Source of the DNA: a virus
Reading direction: 5' to 3' (one strand)
IMG/VR virus record: IMGVR_UViG_3300021379_001015
Location: 1-48,804 of that record
Length of the DNA stretch: 48,804 nt
In this document: piece after piece, positions 8,235 to 16,689 of the stretch
Position numbering within the stretch: the stretch's first letter is position 1
How the letters are laid out: every line of letters begins with the position of its first letter
Notes under the pieces: model-generated
What the model saw: only the letters and a program-made list of their open reading frames with translations
Told to the model about the DNA's origin: nothing
Database searches by the model: none
Position numbers and translations under genes: made by a program

Positions 8235-9047
8235 TTATTGCTTTGTCAAGATCCATTTTTTAAAAAGTTGTGCCCAATGTATATGAGCTGGATCTAGTGG
8301 ATGATCAGATCCTTTTCCACATTCAAAATTATTTGTTTTTGAGTATTCCCAAAATCCCATATTATTTTCTACATGAATAATGTTAGGCAAATTTAAACGA
8401 TTTTTCATGTCTTGATAATAGATATTAGGTTTATGATGTTCTAAAGTCATTAAATCATTAAAAGCAGTTGTGTAATAAAATTTTAATCCACGTGCCTGTA
8501 ACCAACTTGTTAAGTATTCAAGTTGTTGTAATGGATAATATATATGATTATCTACAGTTGCTCTACGTGTATAAAATTCAATTACTGTGCGCACTAAATG
8601 TTCAGCAGATAATTTTTCACGTCTTTGAAGTTCAGCTTTTCTGTTATTTCCTCTAGTTGCACCATCGCCATCTGATGGTAATGTTAATAAAAATTTATCT
8701 TCGTCGTCAAAATAAGTTTTGCCTGGCGGATAAATTGTAGGAAATTCTAAACGCAATATACTTGTCCACATCACACATACTACAATTTCTTCTGGCTTGT
8801 ATAATTTTAAATTGCGTTCTGTTTGATAAATTACACGTCTTACAATACTGCCATATCCTGCACCAGACACAGCCACATTATCTAATTTTGCATTATAAAA
8901 TAAAATTCTTTGTAAATTGTTAGCCCATGTTTTTTCACTACGTGGACGAATTATTCCAACGTTACTTTGATTTCCGTTCCAATCTGATAGTTCATCGCCT
9001 GCTGTAAAACTACAACCGCCAACAATAAGTTTTTTTATATTATCCAA
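8235..9047 (-). CDS. SGNH/GDSL-like hydrolase-fold protein
   Basis: The 270-aa protein starts with LIVGGCSFTAGDEL, where S13 in GGCSFT is the block-I nucleophile position. A VSGAGYGSI turn may form block II. Near the end is SDHPLDPAHIHWA, with D252-x-x-H255 as the likely catalytic Asp-His pair. SGNH proteins of this type are frequent in marine T4-like phages. They may deacylate or deacetylate surface glycans, but no substrate is known. The only sensible start is a TTG (complement 9045-9047) that overlaps the gp13 stop by 8 bp, so translation is probably coupled to gp13. No signal peptide is visible. Confidence 0.72.
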   Translation of the reverse strand: MDNIKKLIVGGCSFTAGDELSDWNGNQSNVGIIRPRSEKTWANNLQRILFYNAKLDNVAVSGAGYGSIVRRVIYQTERNLKLYKPEEIVVCVMWTSILRLEFPTIYPPGKTYFDDEDKFLLTLPSDGDGATRGNNRKAELQRREKLSAEHLVRTVIEFYTRRATVDNHIYYPLQQLEYLTSWLQARGLKFYYTTAFNDLMTLEHHKPNIYYQDMKNRLNLPNIIHVENNMGFWEYSKTNNFECGKGSDHPLDPAHIHWAQLFKKWILTKQ

Positions 9048-9807
9048 TCAAGAATCCGTAACCTGTTCCACCTGCCACAGCCATTGCTAGATCCATTTCT
9101 AGTTTTTCCATTTCTTGCTGTGCTTCGGCTTTTAGCGTATCACCGTTAAGTGTTGTTCCGCCCCCAGGTCCGGCAATAGTAGCAAATTTACTACGTGCCT
9201 CACCTAGCATGTATTTACAACTTGCTAGTGTGTAATCTTTAATCCATTGACTTGCTTTGTAATCTGACAACAATTGCATGTCAGGACGATAGTTATAGCA
9301 ATACAAAAGTGCTTCTTCTTCTGCCCTCGGACGTTGTAAAATAGTCAGTTTGCTAGTTGTTGGATTCCATTTAAATTCAATAAAACTACCAAACATACGT
9401 CCTACTAATTCTTGTTGTTGTGCAAAGAAATCATAAGTTGCAAGACCTCCGATACCACTACCTGCTAACAAATATGTATTTGTGTATGCTAGGTTAAATG
9501 GTTCAAACAAACTACCGCCATCTGCACTACCGCCTAATCTACTGCCAACACTGCGTCTATAAATTTTACGTACCTCAATAATTTCTTGTGGTAACTCATA
9601 AACGTTTTGGTCTTGATTAAATTTGATAGTTACATAGCTTTCTTCAACACTGTTTTCGCTACGCTGTCTGTACTTGGTTAATGCCTTTGTAAGTGCAGTT
9701 TCGTAATGAATTGGATCAAGTTCAACGTCAACCATTCCTCCGCCAAGGAATGCATTCACATAATCAAATACTTGTTGTTTTTGTGTTGTTAGGTTACTGT
9801 CTGCCAT
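9040..9807 (-). CDS. 13: Neck / head completion protein (gp13-like)
   Basis: The ATG at complement 9805-9807 is preferred because GGAG sits just upstream, giving 255 aa. A TTG 12 nt further upstream is in frame but overlaps the ribosome site. The N-terminus (VFDYVNAFLGGGMVDVELDP..YETALTKALTKYRQRSE) matches the T4 gp13 pattern of a helix followed by V-x-V-E-L and a K-Y helix. It continues with VYELPQEIIEVRKIYRR, FIEFKWNP, and a glycine-rich C-terminus. In T4, gp13 and gp14 form the neck between portal and tail. The gene is divergent from the gp14-like gene across a shared late promoter palindrome. Confidence 0.82.
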   Translation of the reverse strand: MADSNLTTQKQQVFDYVNAFLGGGMVDVELDPIHYETALTKALTKYRQRSENSVEESYVTIKFNQDQNVYELPQEIIEVRKIYRRSVGSRLGGSADGGSLFEPFNLAYTNTYLLAGSGIGGLATYDFFAQQQELVGRMFGSFIEFKWNPTTSKLTILQRPRAEEEALLYCYNYRPDMQLLSDYKASQWIKDYTLASCKYMLGEARSKFATIAGPGGGTTLNGDTLKAEAQQEMEKLEMDLAMAVAGGTGYGFLIG

Positions 9808-9822
9808 CTTGTTCTCCAATTG

Positions 9823-9838
9823 TATTTATCGATAAATA
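9823..9838. promoter_or_regulatory. Abutting divergent late promoters in a perfect 16-bp palindrome
   Basis: TATTTATCGATAAATA is perfectly self-complementary and contains GATAAATA on both strands (minus 9823-9830, plus 9831-9838). The minus copy serves gp13 with a GGAG ribosome site. The plus copy would start transcription about 9844, which is the A of the gp14 ATG. The two promoters cannot obviously be occupied at once. Confidence 0.7.
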
Positions 9839-9843
9839 TGTGT

Positions 9844-10998
9844 ATGCCACGTTTAAGTTTATATAGACCGGAAAGGTCGCACGATTACGATTTCTTAGAC
9901 AAAATGATCTATGAACAATTCACTGTAGGTGGAACTGATTTGTTAATACACAAATACTTAGGTCCAAAAACAGTAACAGAAGATGATGCAACTCCAGAAC
10001 AGCCTGCATACAATGTTGTTGATGAAACAAACATACAAGATTTGTTGTTTTTGGAAAATCGTGATAGAAAATACGATCCCGACATCTATAGTGTGCGTGG
10101 GCATTACAATGTACAGGATCAAGACTTTGATTTAAGTCAGTTTGGTTTATTTCTACAAAATGACACACTGTTTATGACAATTCATATTAATAGCAGTGTA
10201 AAAACAATAGGCAGAAAAATCATGCCAGGCGATGTTTTTGAATTGCCGCACTTGATAGATGAATATGCTGCTAATGATTTAGAAGTTGCACTCAAAAGAT
10301 ATTACGTAGTAGATGAAGTAACTAGAGCAGCAGAAGGCTTTAGTCAAACTTGGTATCCACATTTGTACAGAGTAAGATGTAAGCAAATACTAGACTCTCA
10401 AGAATATAAAGATATTTTAGACTTGCCAACAGGCGACGAAGCGGGTACTACGCTTAGAGATGCACTAAGCACATACAGTAAAGAACTAGAAATAAATGAC
10501 GCTATAATTGCACAAGCAGAAGAATATGCAAATCAAAGTGGTTACAGCACAATACAGTTTTACACTTTAAGTTTGAAAGAAAATGGCGAAGTCAATATTG
10601 TATCCAGTGATTATCAAGACTTGTTGGTTGACGGAACTATAACTTCGGATACAGTTTTTGTTACACCAGACGGCAATGGATATCAAGGTTATTTGGTAGG
10701 AGATGGTATTCCACCTAACGGTGCTCCATTTGGTGCAGGTACAGGATTTCCTGCTGGGTCTAATATAGGATCATATTTTTTAAGAACTGATTTATCTCCT
10801 AATAGATTGTTTAGATATGATGGAAACAGTTGGACAAAGATTGAAGATGCTGTACGTACTTCGATGACACCAGACGATAATAAAGATACTCTAAAAGGCA
10901 CATTTATTAACAACACAACTGTAAATAACATTGGTGGCGAAGACGTTGTTGAAAGACAAGCACTAAGCAAAGCACTAAGAGCAAAGGCAACTAACTAA
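9844..10998 (+). CDS. 14: Neck protein (gp14-like), extended
   Basis: The start is placed at the ATG giving MPRLSLYRPERSHDYDFLDK, the N-terminus I recall for this marine family; an ATG six bases earlier and a TTG at 9820 are less likely. The 384-aa protein has the T4 gp14 core: a Y-x-V-x-x-x-Y strand, then LSQFGLFLQNDTLFMTIH, MPGDVFELPHL and LKRYYVVDEV, corresponding to gp14's FGMQVQDEVTLSI..PKEGDLIYFP segment. T4 gp14 is 256 aa. The extra C-terminal part (residues about 210-384) includes a glycine-rich loop and an LFRYDGNSWTKIEDAV unit like those in gp18 and gp15. There is no Shine-Dalgarno. Its stop overlaps the gp15 start (TAATG). Confidence 0.8.
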   Translation: MPRLSLYRPERSHDYDFLDKMIYEQFTVGGTDLLIHKYLGPKTVTEDDATPEQPAYNVVDETNIQDLLFLENRDRKYDPDIYSVRGHYNVQDQDFDLSQFGLFLQNDTLFMTIHINSSVKTIGRKIMPGDVFELPHLIDEYAANDLEVALKRYYVVDEVTRAAEGFSQTWYPHLYRVRCKQILDSQEYKDILDLPTGDEAGTTLRDALSTYSKELEINDAIIAQAEEYANQSGYSTIQFYTLSLKENGEVNIVSSDYQDLLVDGTITSDTVFVTPDGNGYQGYLVGDGIPPNGAPFGAGTGFPAGSNIGSYFLRTDLSPNRLFRYDGNSWTKIEDAVRTSMTPDDNKDTLKGTFINNTTVNNIGGEDVVERQALSKALRAKATN

Positions 10999-12689
10999 TG
11001 CAGTTTTTTTATGACGGACAAATACGAAGATACTTAACACAAATAGTAAGAGTGTTTAGTAATTTTAGTTATCAAGACGGCGATGGTGACCTAAAACGTG
11101 TGCCTTGCATGTATGGAGACATGACAAGACAAGTTGGTAGCATTATCAAAGAAAATTCAGAAAATAAACTGCCTAGTGCGCCACGTATAAGTGTGTATGT
11201 GACTAGTCTGCAAATGGATAGAGCAAGATTAAGTGATAGCAGTTATATAAGCAAAATTAATTTACGTGAAAAAGAGTTTGATGAAAATACCAGTAGCTAT
11301 CTTGCACAACAAGCTAAAGGATATACAGTTGAAAGACTACATCCAACTCCATACACATTAGCAGTCAATATTGATGTGTGGAGTACTAGTACTGATCAAA
11401 AATTACAAATACTTGAACAAATTTTTATGTTGTTTAACCCAGACATGGAATTTCAAACCAACGACAACTATGTTGATTGGACAAGTTTAACATATCTATA
11501 TTTGGAAGATATTAACTTCAGCAGTAGAACAATACCAATGGGCACAAATGATGAGATTGATGTTGCTACTGTTGGTTTTACTGCTCCAATTTATATTTCA
11601 CCTCCAACAAAGGTTAAGAAACTAGGTATAATTACAGATATTATCACAAGTATTTTTAATCAAGATGCAGGAACTTTAGAGTTAGACGGATTTAATCCTC
11701 CAACAGATGGCGATTTAGGAGCAAGCAGTGGTACAACTGTATTGCCAGATGGTACTATAGTTAATAACAACAGTATAACAGGCATAGGTCCTAACGGTCG
11801 TTTAGATGCATTAAATCCAGTTGTGACAAGTTATAGAAATTTTGATTTAATTGTTCAAGAAGAAACTGGTCAATTAGCACTAAACGGTAAATTAAGAATT
11901 GGCGAAATCACCTGGTTAAACATTTTAGAAGCAGAACTACCTGCAAAATATCAACCTGGTATTAGTCAAATTAGAATACGTAGGACAGAATTACCGGGAG
12001 AAATAGTAGGAACTTTTGTAGTAAGAAATGGTGATCCTACTTTTATAGACATAGACTGGGATGCTGATACACTGCCAACTAACACACTAATTGAAGGACC
12101 TACTAAAACCGATGGGACAATAAACTATATTGTAAATCCAATTGAATTCAATCCTACAAGTGTAAAATCAGTTGGAACTAGAATACTGTTATTAGGACCA
12201 TTGGGTTTCCGTGTAGATAGAACATTTACTGCAACATACAGTAGCAACAAAATCAACACAGATATAGATTACACAATTGCTACAAGTTCATTAGGAGATA
12301 GAATAGGTGACGAAACTGTAACAAGTTTTGATGTATATGTCAATGGATTGCGTGTTGCTGCTACTGGTGATAATGTTGATGATAAATTTGTTATCACATT
12401 AGGAACACCGTATGATGCAGGCGATGAAGTTAAGTATGTGTTAAATCTAAATGAAGATGGCGCCGAGGCGTGGAAGAACGCAGATAACAGTGACTTTGTT
12501 GCTGATGCAAATGATATTGTTGAATGGGATGGATCTAAATGGAATATTATTTGGGACGGTAGTGTAGAGAATAGCACAACTTATGTTACTAATGTTACAA
12601 ACGGTCAGCAGTATTATTGGAATAATTACTATTGGCAACTAGCAGTAGATGGCTATTATCCACGAGGAACTTGGACAATAACACTTTAA
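10998..12689 (+). CDS. 15: Tail sheath stabilizer/completion protein (gp15-like), extended
   Basis: The N-terminal 210 residues match T4 gp15: FFYDGQIRRYLTQIVRVFSN, LKRVPCMYGD, PRISVYVTSLQMD, TVERLHPTPYTLAVNIDVW, LEQIFMLFNPDMEFQ. gp15 forms the terminal hexamer that caps sheath and tube and binds the neck. T4 gp15 is 272 aa; this one is 563 aa. The extra C-terminal part is beta-rich and ends with tryptophan-rich VEWDGSKWNIIWDGS and YYWNNYYWQLAVDG, resembling the surface units in gp18 and gp14. Translation is coupled to gp14 by a one-base TAATG overlap. A short gap leads to the Nudix gene. Confidence 0.88.
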   Translation: MQFFYDGQIRRYLTQIVRVFSNFSYQDGDGDLKRVPCMYGDMTRQVGSIIKENSENKLPSAPRISVYVTSLQMDRARLSDSSYISKINLREKEFDENTSSYLAQQAKGYTVERLHPTPYTLAVNIDVWSTSTDQKLQILEQIFMLFNPDMEFQTNDNYVDWTSLTYLYLEDINFSSRTIPMGTNDEIDVATVGFTAPIYISPPTKVKKLGIITDIITSIFNQDAGTLELDGFNPPTDGDLGASSGTTVLPDGTIVNNNSITGIGPNGRLDALNPVVTSYRNFDLIVQEETGQLALNGKLRIGEITWLNILEAELPAKYQPGISQIRIRRTELPGEIVGTFVVRNGDPTFIDIDWDADTLPTNTLIEGPTKTDGTINYIVNPIEFNPTSVKSVGTRILLLGPLGFRVDRTFTATYSSNKINTDIDYTIATSSLGDRIGDETVTSFDVYVNGLRVAATGDNVDDKFVITLGTPYDAGDEVKYVLNLNEDGAEAWKNADNSDFVADANDIVEWDGSKWNIIWDGSVENSTTYVTNVTNGQQYYWNNYYWQLAVDGYYPRGTWTITL

Positions 12690-12702
12690 GATAATTATTT
12701 TT

Positions 12703-13137
12703 ATGAACAAAATAATTTGTAGTGGCGCACTATTCTATTCATTAGACACTCAACGTTTTTTATTTTTACATCGTACTCAAAGTAAAGCAAAAAATCTTTG
12801 GGGACTAGTAGGTGGTACCAACGAAGATAAAGAAACACCATGGCAAGGATTACAAAGAGAAATAAATGAAGAAATAGGATTTCTGCCAGAAATTAGTAAA
12901 ACTATACCTTTAGAAACATTTGTAAGTACAGATGAACACTTTAACTTCCATACCTATCTTTGTGCAGTTAAAGAAGAATTTATTCCTAAACTAAATGAAG
13001 AACATGACGGATATGCTTGGGTAAATTTTGGATCTTGGCCAAAACCATTGCACAACGGATTACAAAACACACTTAGAAGTAAAACAAACCAAAACAAGTT
13101 GAAAACTATTATTCAGCTTGTTGATATAATCGTTTAA
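12703..13137 (+). CDS. Nudix hydrolase
   Basis: The 144-aa protein has a perfect Nudix box at residues 38-60: G38-x5-E44-x7-R52-E53-I-N-E56-E57-I-G59-F, with the metal-binding REINEE core intact. The preceding LFLHRTQSKAKNLWGLVGG is typical of Nudix enzymes. These cleave nucleoside diphosphates linked to another moiety; phage members act on (d)NTPs, ADP-ribose, NAD caps or sugar nucleotides, and specificity cannot be read here. The position beside glycosyltransferase genes would fit sugar-nucleotide turnover, but that is inference. It is last in the plus-strand gp14-gp15 operon, and its 3' end overlaps the convergent 871-aa gene by 29 bp. Confidence 0.9.
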   Translation: MNKIICSGALFYSLDTQRFLFLHRTQSKAKNLWGLVGGTNEDKETPWQGLQREINEEIGFLPEISKTIPLETFVSTDEHFNFHTYLCAVKEEFIPKLNEEHDGYAWVNFGSWPKPLHNGLQNTLRSKTNQNKLKTIIQLVDIIV

Positions 13138-15724
13138 ACTCTTCTTTCAACCATTCAAAGTCATTGATTTTTGACAGTTCTTCTACGTTATCTTTATTAA
13201 GTTCTCCAAACTCTTTACCTGCCTTAGCACCAGAAATAGCTGCTTTACCGAATGGTTTGTCTGCTCCTCTTGAACACCATGCATCTAATCTAAATTCTGT
13301 TTCTTCATCTTTTTGTCTAGCAATACTGCGACTTGCTAATTTAGCACACTCTCTAAATCCACTGCGCCACGCACTAAATGAATCAGTGTTAAACGCACTA
13401 GTGTTACTCATTTCTTCAACACCTTTAAACTTATCACTAATACTTGTTGTCATATCAGTTGTAGATTCGTCTAAGTTTCTAGTTAATTGTGTGGGTAATA
13501 ATTTTACACCGCCGTAACCATATACAAGACCATTTACAGGATTTAAACTTCTCCACACATGCACAGTTTCTTTACCATCAATATCATATGCAGGCACATA
13601 ATAATCAAAATCAAATCCATCAATAATCTCTGCATCACCATCTACTACCCAAAACATATCTGTTTCTACTAGTTCTGCTGCACGTTTATGTGCTGCATGG
13701 ATGCCTTTGATATCCATTACACGTTTTGTTCTTGGAAACTTTTCACTAAGCAAATCAAAATTGTCGTCTGCATTTGGTTCTCCATTACTAATAAAAACAA
13801 TATCGTAAGGTTTAGGATAACTGCCTACTTCAGGATATTCTTTTTTAGTAACAAAGAATCTATAATCAATTTCTCTTTGACTGATACTTAGTTTTGTACT
13901 TGTAAGTGCTATACCATCATAAAAGTCTTCGTTTTTCCAAACATGATTTATTTTACGTTCATATTGGTTATGATGACTAATATAGAAGTTCCAATCAAAA
14001 TCTGGCACCGGTAAGAAACTGTCATTTACCATCCAAAACATATCATAGTTACAATCTTTTTTTGCATTTAAATAATCGGTATAATCATTTACTGTGTAAA
14101 TTGGATATGGTTTAGGATTACTTGCTACAACATCCCATTCTTTCTTTTTAATTAAAAATCTATGTTCTATTTCTTTTTCACTTACCAGAACGTTTTTACT
14201 GAATAACACAATACCATCATAATTTTCACCATTTAAAAATACATGATTAATATTTCTATCATAAGAATTATGATGATCAAAATACAAACTAAAATTAAAA
14301 TCTTCTGCAACTTCTACATCGTTAGGAACACCCCAAAACATTTCTGAATGACAATTATATAGTGCTTCTGTATAATCTTCATAATTGTTGATTGTAAAGC
14401 GTTGATAAGGCTTTGGTGTACTTGCTACAACTTTGTGTTCCTTTTTGTTTACATAAAATCTGTGTTCAAATTCTTTTTCACTGATTTCAGCTTTAGCACA
14501 CATTAATGCAACACCGTCATATGAATTACCGTTCAAAAACACATGGTTAGTTTTCATATCAAATGTGTCTTGTTTATGGAAATATTCATCCCATTCAAAA
14601 TCTTCTGCAATATCTACATCTTTTGGTATTAACCAAAACATATCAGTGCCACAATGTTCTAGTGCATTTTTGTATTGTTCATACGTATAAATGGTAAAGC
14701 GTTCAAAGTTTTTTGGAACACTTGCAACTTCTTCGTGTTCAATTTTTTCTTTTATATCTCTAAATAATATTTCTTCTTCAGTTACTTTTTTGTTTTTGCT
14801 AAACAAGAAAACACCATTATAATTATTACCATTTAGCCATGCATGATTAGATTTTTTATCACTGCTGTGATGACTAATGTAATAATCAAACTTAAAATCG
14901 TCATTGATTATAATTTGATTACTATAACCCCAAAACATGTCTGTGGTTGATTTATCCATTGCGTTTAAATAATCATAATAATTATTGATTTCAAAAATAT
15001 CATATGGTCTAGGATTACTAGCCATAATTCTAATTTCTTTTTTGTTTACAAAAAATCTATGAGTGATTTCTTTATCTGTTGCTGCATAATCTTTTGGCAA
15101 CAAAACAATACCATCTAGTTGATCAATATCACCGTTACCAAAAACGTGAGGCATATCATAACTCCATTCATCTGGAGTATAACTAAATTTAAATGTGTCT
15201 CTAATCACAGTATCGTCATGTACAATCCAAAACATATCAGTAAATGTACGTTCTTTTGCTTGTTGTATATTTTCTACAACTTGTACGTCAAAACCTCTTT
15301 CGATTAATTTGTCTAATACAGTTTTATCAGATCCAATATAAAAAATTTCAAATTTGCCTGTTCCTTTTGTAGGATCATAGTGTCCGCAAATATGTGCATG
15401 TTTTTTTACTTCATAATTGCCAGGCGCTGTAGGAACTAGTCTAACCATTTTCCAACTTTTTACTTCACGACTTTTTTCAAACACATACGGAAATGCATGT
15501 ATTGCTAAAGCTTCGTCCGGTGCAGGTTTATAAAACCAAGGAAAGCTATCATACACTTTTAAATCTGGATCAACTAACCAAACATATTCAGCACTGCCTT
15601 GCCAATCTGCAATTTCATTTTCATCATATACAACAGGATATTGTTCAAAAATATGATTTTTTAAATAATCTTGTCCATTATGAATTGGATTTCCAAAACG
15701 TTCAAATCTGTCTATTGCTCTCAT
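13109..15724 (-). CDS. Repeat-built glycosyltransferase-like protein (six MFW modules)
   Basis: The 871-aa protein contains six copies of an MFW motif (TDMFW, SEMFW or YDMFW), each in a module of about 100 aa. The usual order is a P-K-P-Y strand, a DY-x-x-x-L/A helix, MFW, a short strand, an F-x-F/W-D-x-Y-x-S-H-H segment, NH-V/A-F/W-x-N-G, then YDGI/V. The last module (ETDMFWVVDGDAEI) carries a clean DxD and is followed by VHVWRSLNPVNGL, VYGYGGVKL and a WRSGFRECAKLASR C-terminus, as I recall for marine phage glycosyltransferases. Earlier copies have degenerate equivalents (HDD, SNQ, PKD, PND, NDS). An active C-terminal GT-A domain with inactive copies is the best reading. Its start overlaps the upstream glycosyltransferase stop (ATGA). 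Confidence 0.78.
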   Translation of the reverse strand: MRAIDRFERFGNPIHNGQDYLKNHIFEQYPVVYDENEIADWQGSAEYVWLVDPDLKVYDSFPWFYKPAPDEALAIHAFPYVFEKSREVKSWKMVRLVPTAPGNYEVKKHAHICGHYDPTKGTGKFEIFYIGSDKTVLDKLIERGFDVQVVENIQQAKERTFTDMFWIVHDDTVIRDTFKFSYTPDEWSYDMPHVFGNGDIDQLDGIVLLPKDYAATDKEITHRFFVNKKEIRIMASNPRPYDIFEINNYYDYLNAMDKSTTDMFWGYSNQIIINDDFKFDYYISHHSSDKKSNHAWLNGNNYNGVFLFSKNKKVTEEEILFRDIKEKIEHEEVASVPKNFERFTIYTYEQYKNALEHCGTDMFWLIPKDVDIAEDFEWDEYFHKQDTFDMKTNHVFLNGNSYDGVALMCAKAEISEKEFEHRFYVNKKEHKVVASTPKPYQRFTINNYEDYTEALYNCHSEMFWGVPNDVEVAEDFNFSLYFDHHNSYDRNINHVFLNGENYDGIVLFSKNVLVSEKEIEHRFLIKKKEWDVVASNPKPYPIYTVNDYTDYLNAKKDCNYDMFWMVNDSFLPVPDFDWNFYISHHNQYERKINHVWKNEDFYDGIALTSTKLSISQREIDYRFFVTKKEYPEVGSYPKPYDIVFISNGEPNADDNFDLLSEKFPRTKRVMDIKGIHAAHKRAAELVETDMFWVVDGDAEIIDGFDFDYYVPAYDIDGKETVHVWRSLNPVNGLVYGYGGVKLLPTQLTRNLDESTTDMTTSISDKFKGVEEMSNTSAFNTDSFSAWRSGFRECAKLASRSIARQKDEETEFRLDAWCSRGADKPFGKAAISGAKAGKEFGELNKDNVEELSKINDFEWLKEEFKRLYQQAE
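13649..15235 (-). repeat. Tandem MFW modules, about 300-bp period
   Basis: The string CCAAAACAT (complement of ATG-TTT-TGG) occurs at 13649, 14033, 14333, 14633, 14930 and 15227. Spacings are 384, 300, 300, 297 and 297 bp. The near-constant period, with divergent sequence in between, points to old in-frame tandem duplication of a domain of about 100 aa. Confidence 0.85.
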
Positions 15725-16305
15725 AATTGATTGGCCTTTATTCCTATATGTGCAAGTTTTATATCAGCATCTACGTAAGTATCATATCCATGATGCATTG
15801 CTTGATTACAAAAGTATATATCCTCGCCACTGTGTGTATCTAAAGTTTTATTGTATTCGTGTGCAAACCATGGCTTAGGTAAATCTTCAAACACCTTTCT
15901 TGTTACAAGCATACAACCCATGCCTACTGCCCAAACTTTATGTAAGCCGTTTGTTGCAGTAAGTCTTTTATCCATGTTGTTAGAATCTGTGAATGCTACA
16001 CTTTGATATGGTGCATATCTAGTACTATAATTTGCTGCTACAATATCTTTTTTGTGAGAAATCAAGTCTAATACAATATTTGCAGGAAAATACATATCAC
16101 TGTCTAACCAAAGCAAGTGTGTTGCTCCACTGTCTAATGCTTCACGTGCTAGTTGTGTGCGTGACTCACAGACAACACTGCTACTAACAATGTGCAGATT
16201 GTATTCTATCGAAAGTTTGGTTAAACGACTAGTTAAATTTGCTAAACTTTGAGCAAATATTGTGTGTACTTTGTCGCCTGCTGGTACGCAAATACTTAAT
16301 TGCAT
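15721..16305 (-). CDS. GT-A fold glycosyltransferase
   Basis: The 194-aa protein has MQLSICVPAGDKVH at the N-terminus (strand 1 of a GT2-like nucleotide-sugar-binding fold) and SRTQLAREALDSGATHLLWLDSDMYFP, where D68-S-D70 is the metal-binding DxD. Next come DIVAANYSTR and VWAVGMGCMLVTRKVFEDL, and then HSGEDIYFCNQAMHHGY, whose GED is the likely acceptor-side acidic motif. A sugar donor cannot be assigned. It is translationally coupled to the 871-aa gene downstream (ATGA) and to the 124-aa gene upstream (TAATG). A role in glycosylating fibres, virions or host surface is inferred from its place at the end of the fibre cluster. Confidence 0.85.
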   Translation of the reverse strand: MQLSICVPAGDKVHTIFAQSLANLTSRLTKLSIEYNLHIVSSSVVCESRTQLAREALDSGATHLLWLDSDMYFPANIVLDLISHKKDIVAANYSTRYAPYQSVAFTDSNNMDKRLTATNGLHKVWAVGMGCMLVTRKVFEDLPKPWFAHEYNKTLDTHSGEDIYFCNQAMHHGYDTYVDADIKLAHIGIKANQL

Positions 16306-16679
16306 TAGAGCATTGTGTTTGGAATTGTTTCCTGATTAAGATCTTTTTCAGCACTGATAGTAAGCTGATTCCAATCACGTGCTGATCCAGTTGCTACTTT
16401 TACACATTCTTGGAAGTCATCTGCTGACAAACTTGCCATTTTGATCATGTTTTCTGGTTGTACTTTTCCAAGTGTTAACAGGTCAGCACCTGCTGCTTTG
16501 CCAAATGTCATGATCCAATGCAGTCTGTCGTCGTCTTCTGGAATATCCATTGCTGCAATTGCAGTTTTTGCTTCTGCTGTAAGTTCTCCAGCGTCAAGCG
16601 TGGCAAGTTTTGAAAGTTTACGTGCTTTGGTATATTCTTGTGCTAGATCTACGTTTAAAATTTCGTATAGTGTTTTCAT
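16305..16679 (-). CDS. Small late protein of unknown function
   Basis: The ATG at complement 16677-16679 is chosen because AAGGAA precedes it by a normal distance; an in-frame TTG or upstream M lies within the preceding gene. The 124-aa product is acidic and helical (YTKARKLSKLATLDAGELTAEAKTAIAAM, then ENMIKMASLSADDFQECVKVATG) with no recognised domain, membrane segment or catalytic motif. It lies between the 60-aa virion-type protein and the glycosyltransferase. It could be a fibre chaperone or assembly factor, by location only. Confidence 0.65.
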   Translation of the reverse strand: MKTLYEILNVDLAQEYTKARKLSKLATLDAGELTAEAKTAIAAMDIPEDDDRLHWIMTFGKAAGADLLTLGKVQPENMIKMASLSADDFQECVKVATGSARDWNQLTISAEKDLNQETIPNTML

Positions 16680-16689
16680 TGTTGGTTCC

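Noticed and set aside
9820-9843. TTG or the earlier ATG as start of the gp14-like protein
   Set aside because: The added residues (MYLSINMC) overlap the promoter palindrome and lie upstream of the predicted transcript start. MPRLSLYRPE is the family-like N-terminus.
13649-15235. The regularly spaced CCAAAACAT string as a CRISPR-like array
   Set aside because: The conserved unit is only 9 bp, the spacing is 300 bp, and it lies in frame within a coding gene, so it is a protein domain repeat.
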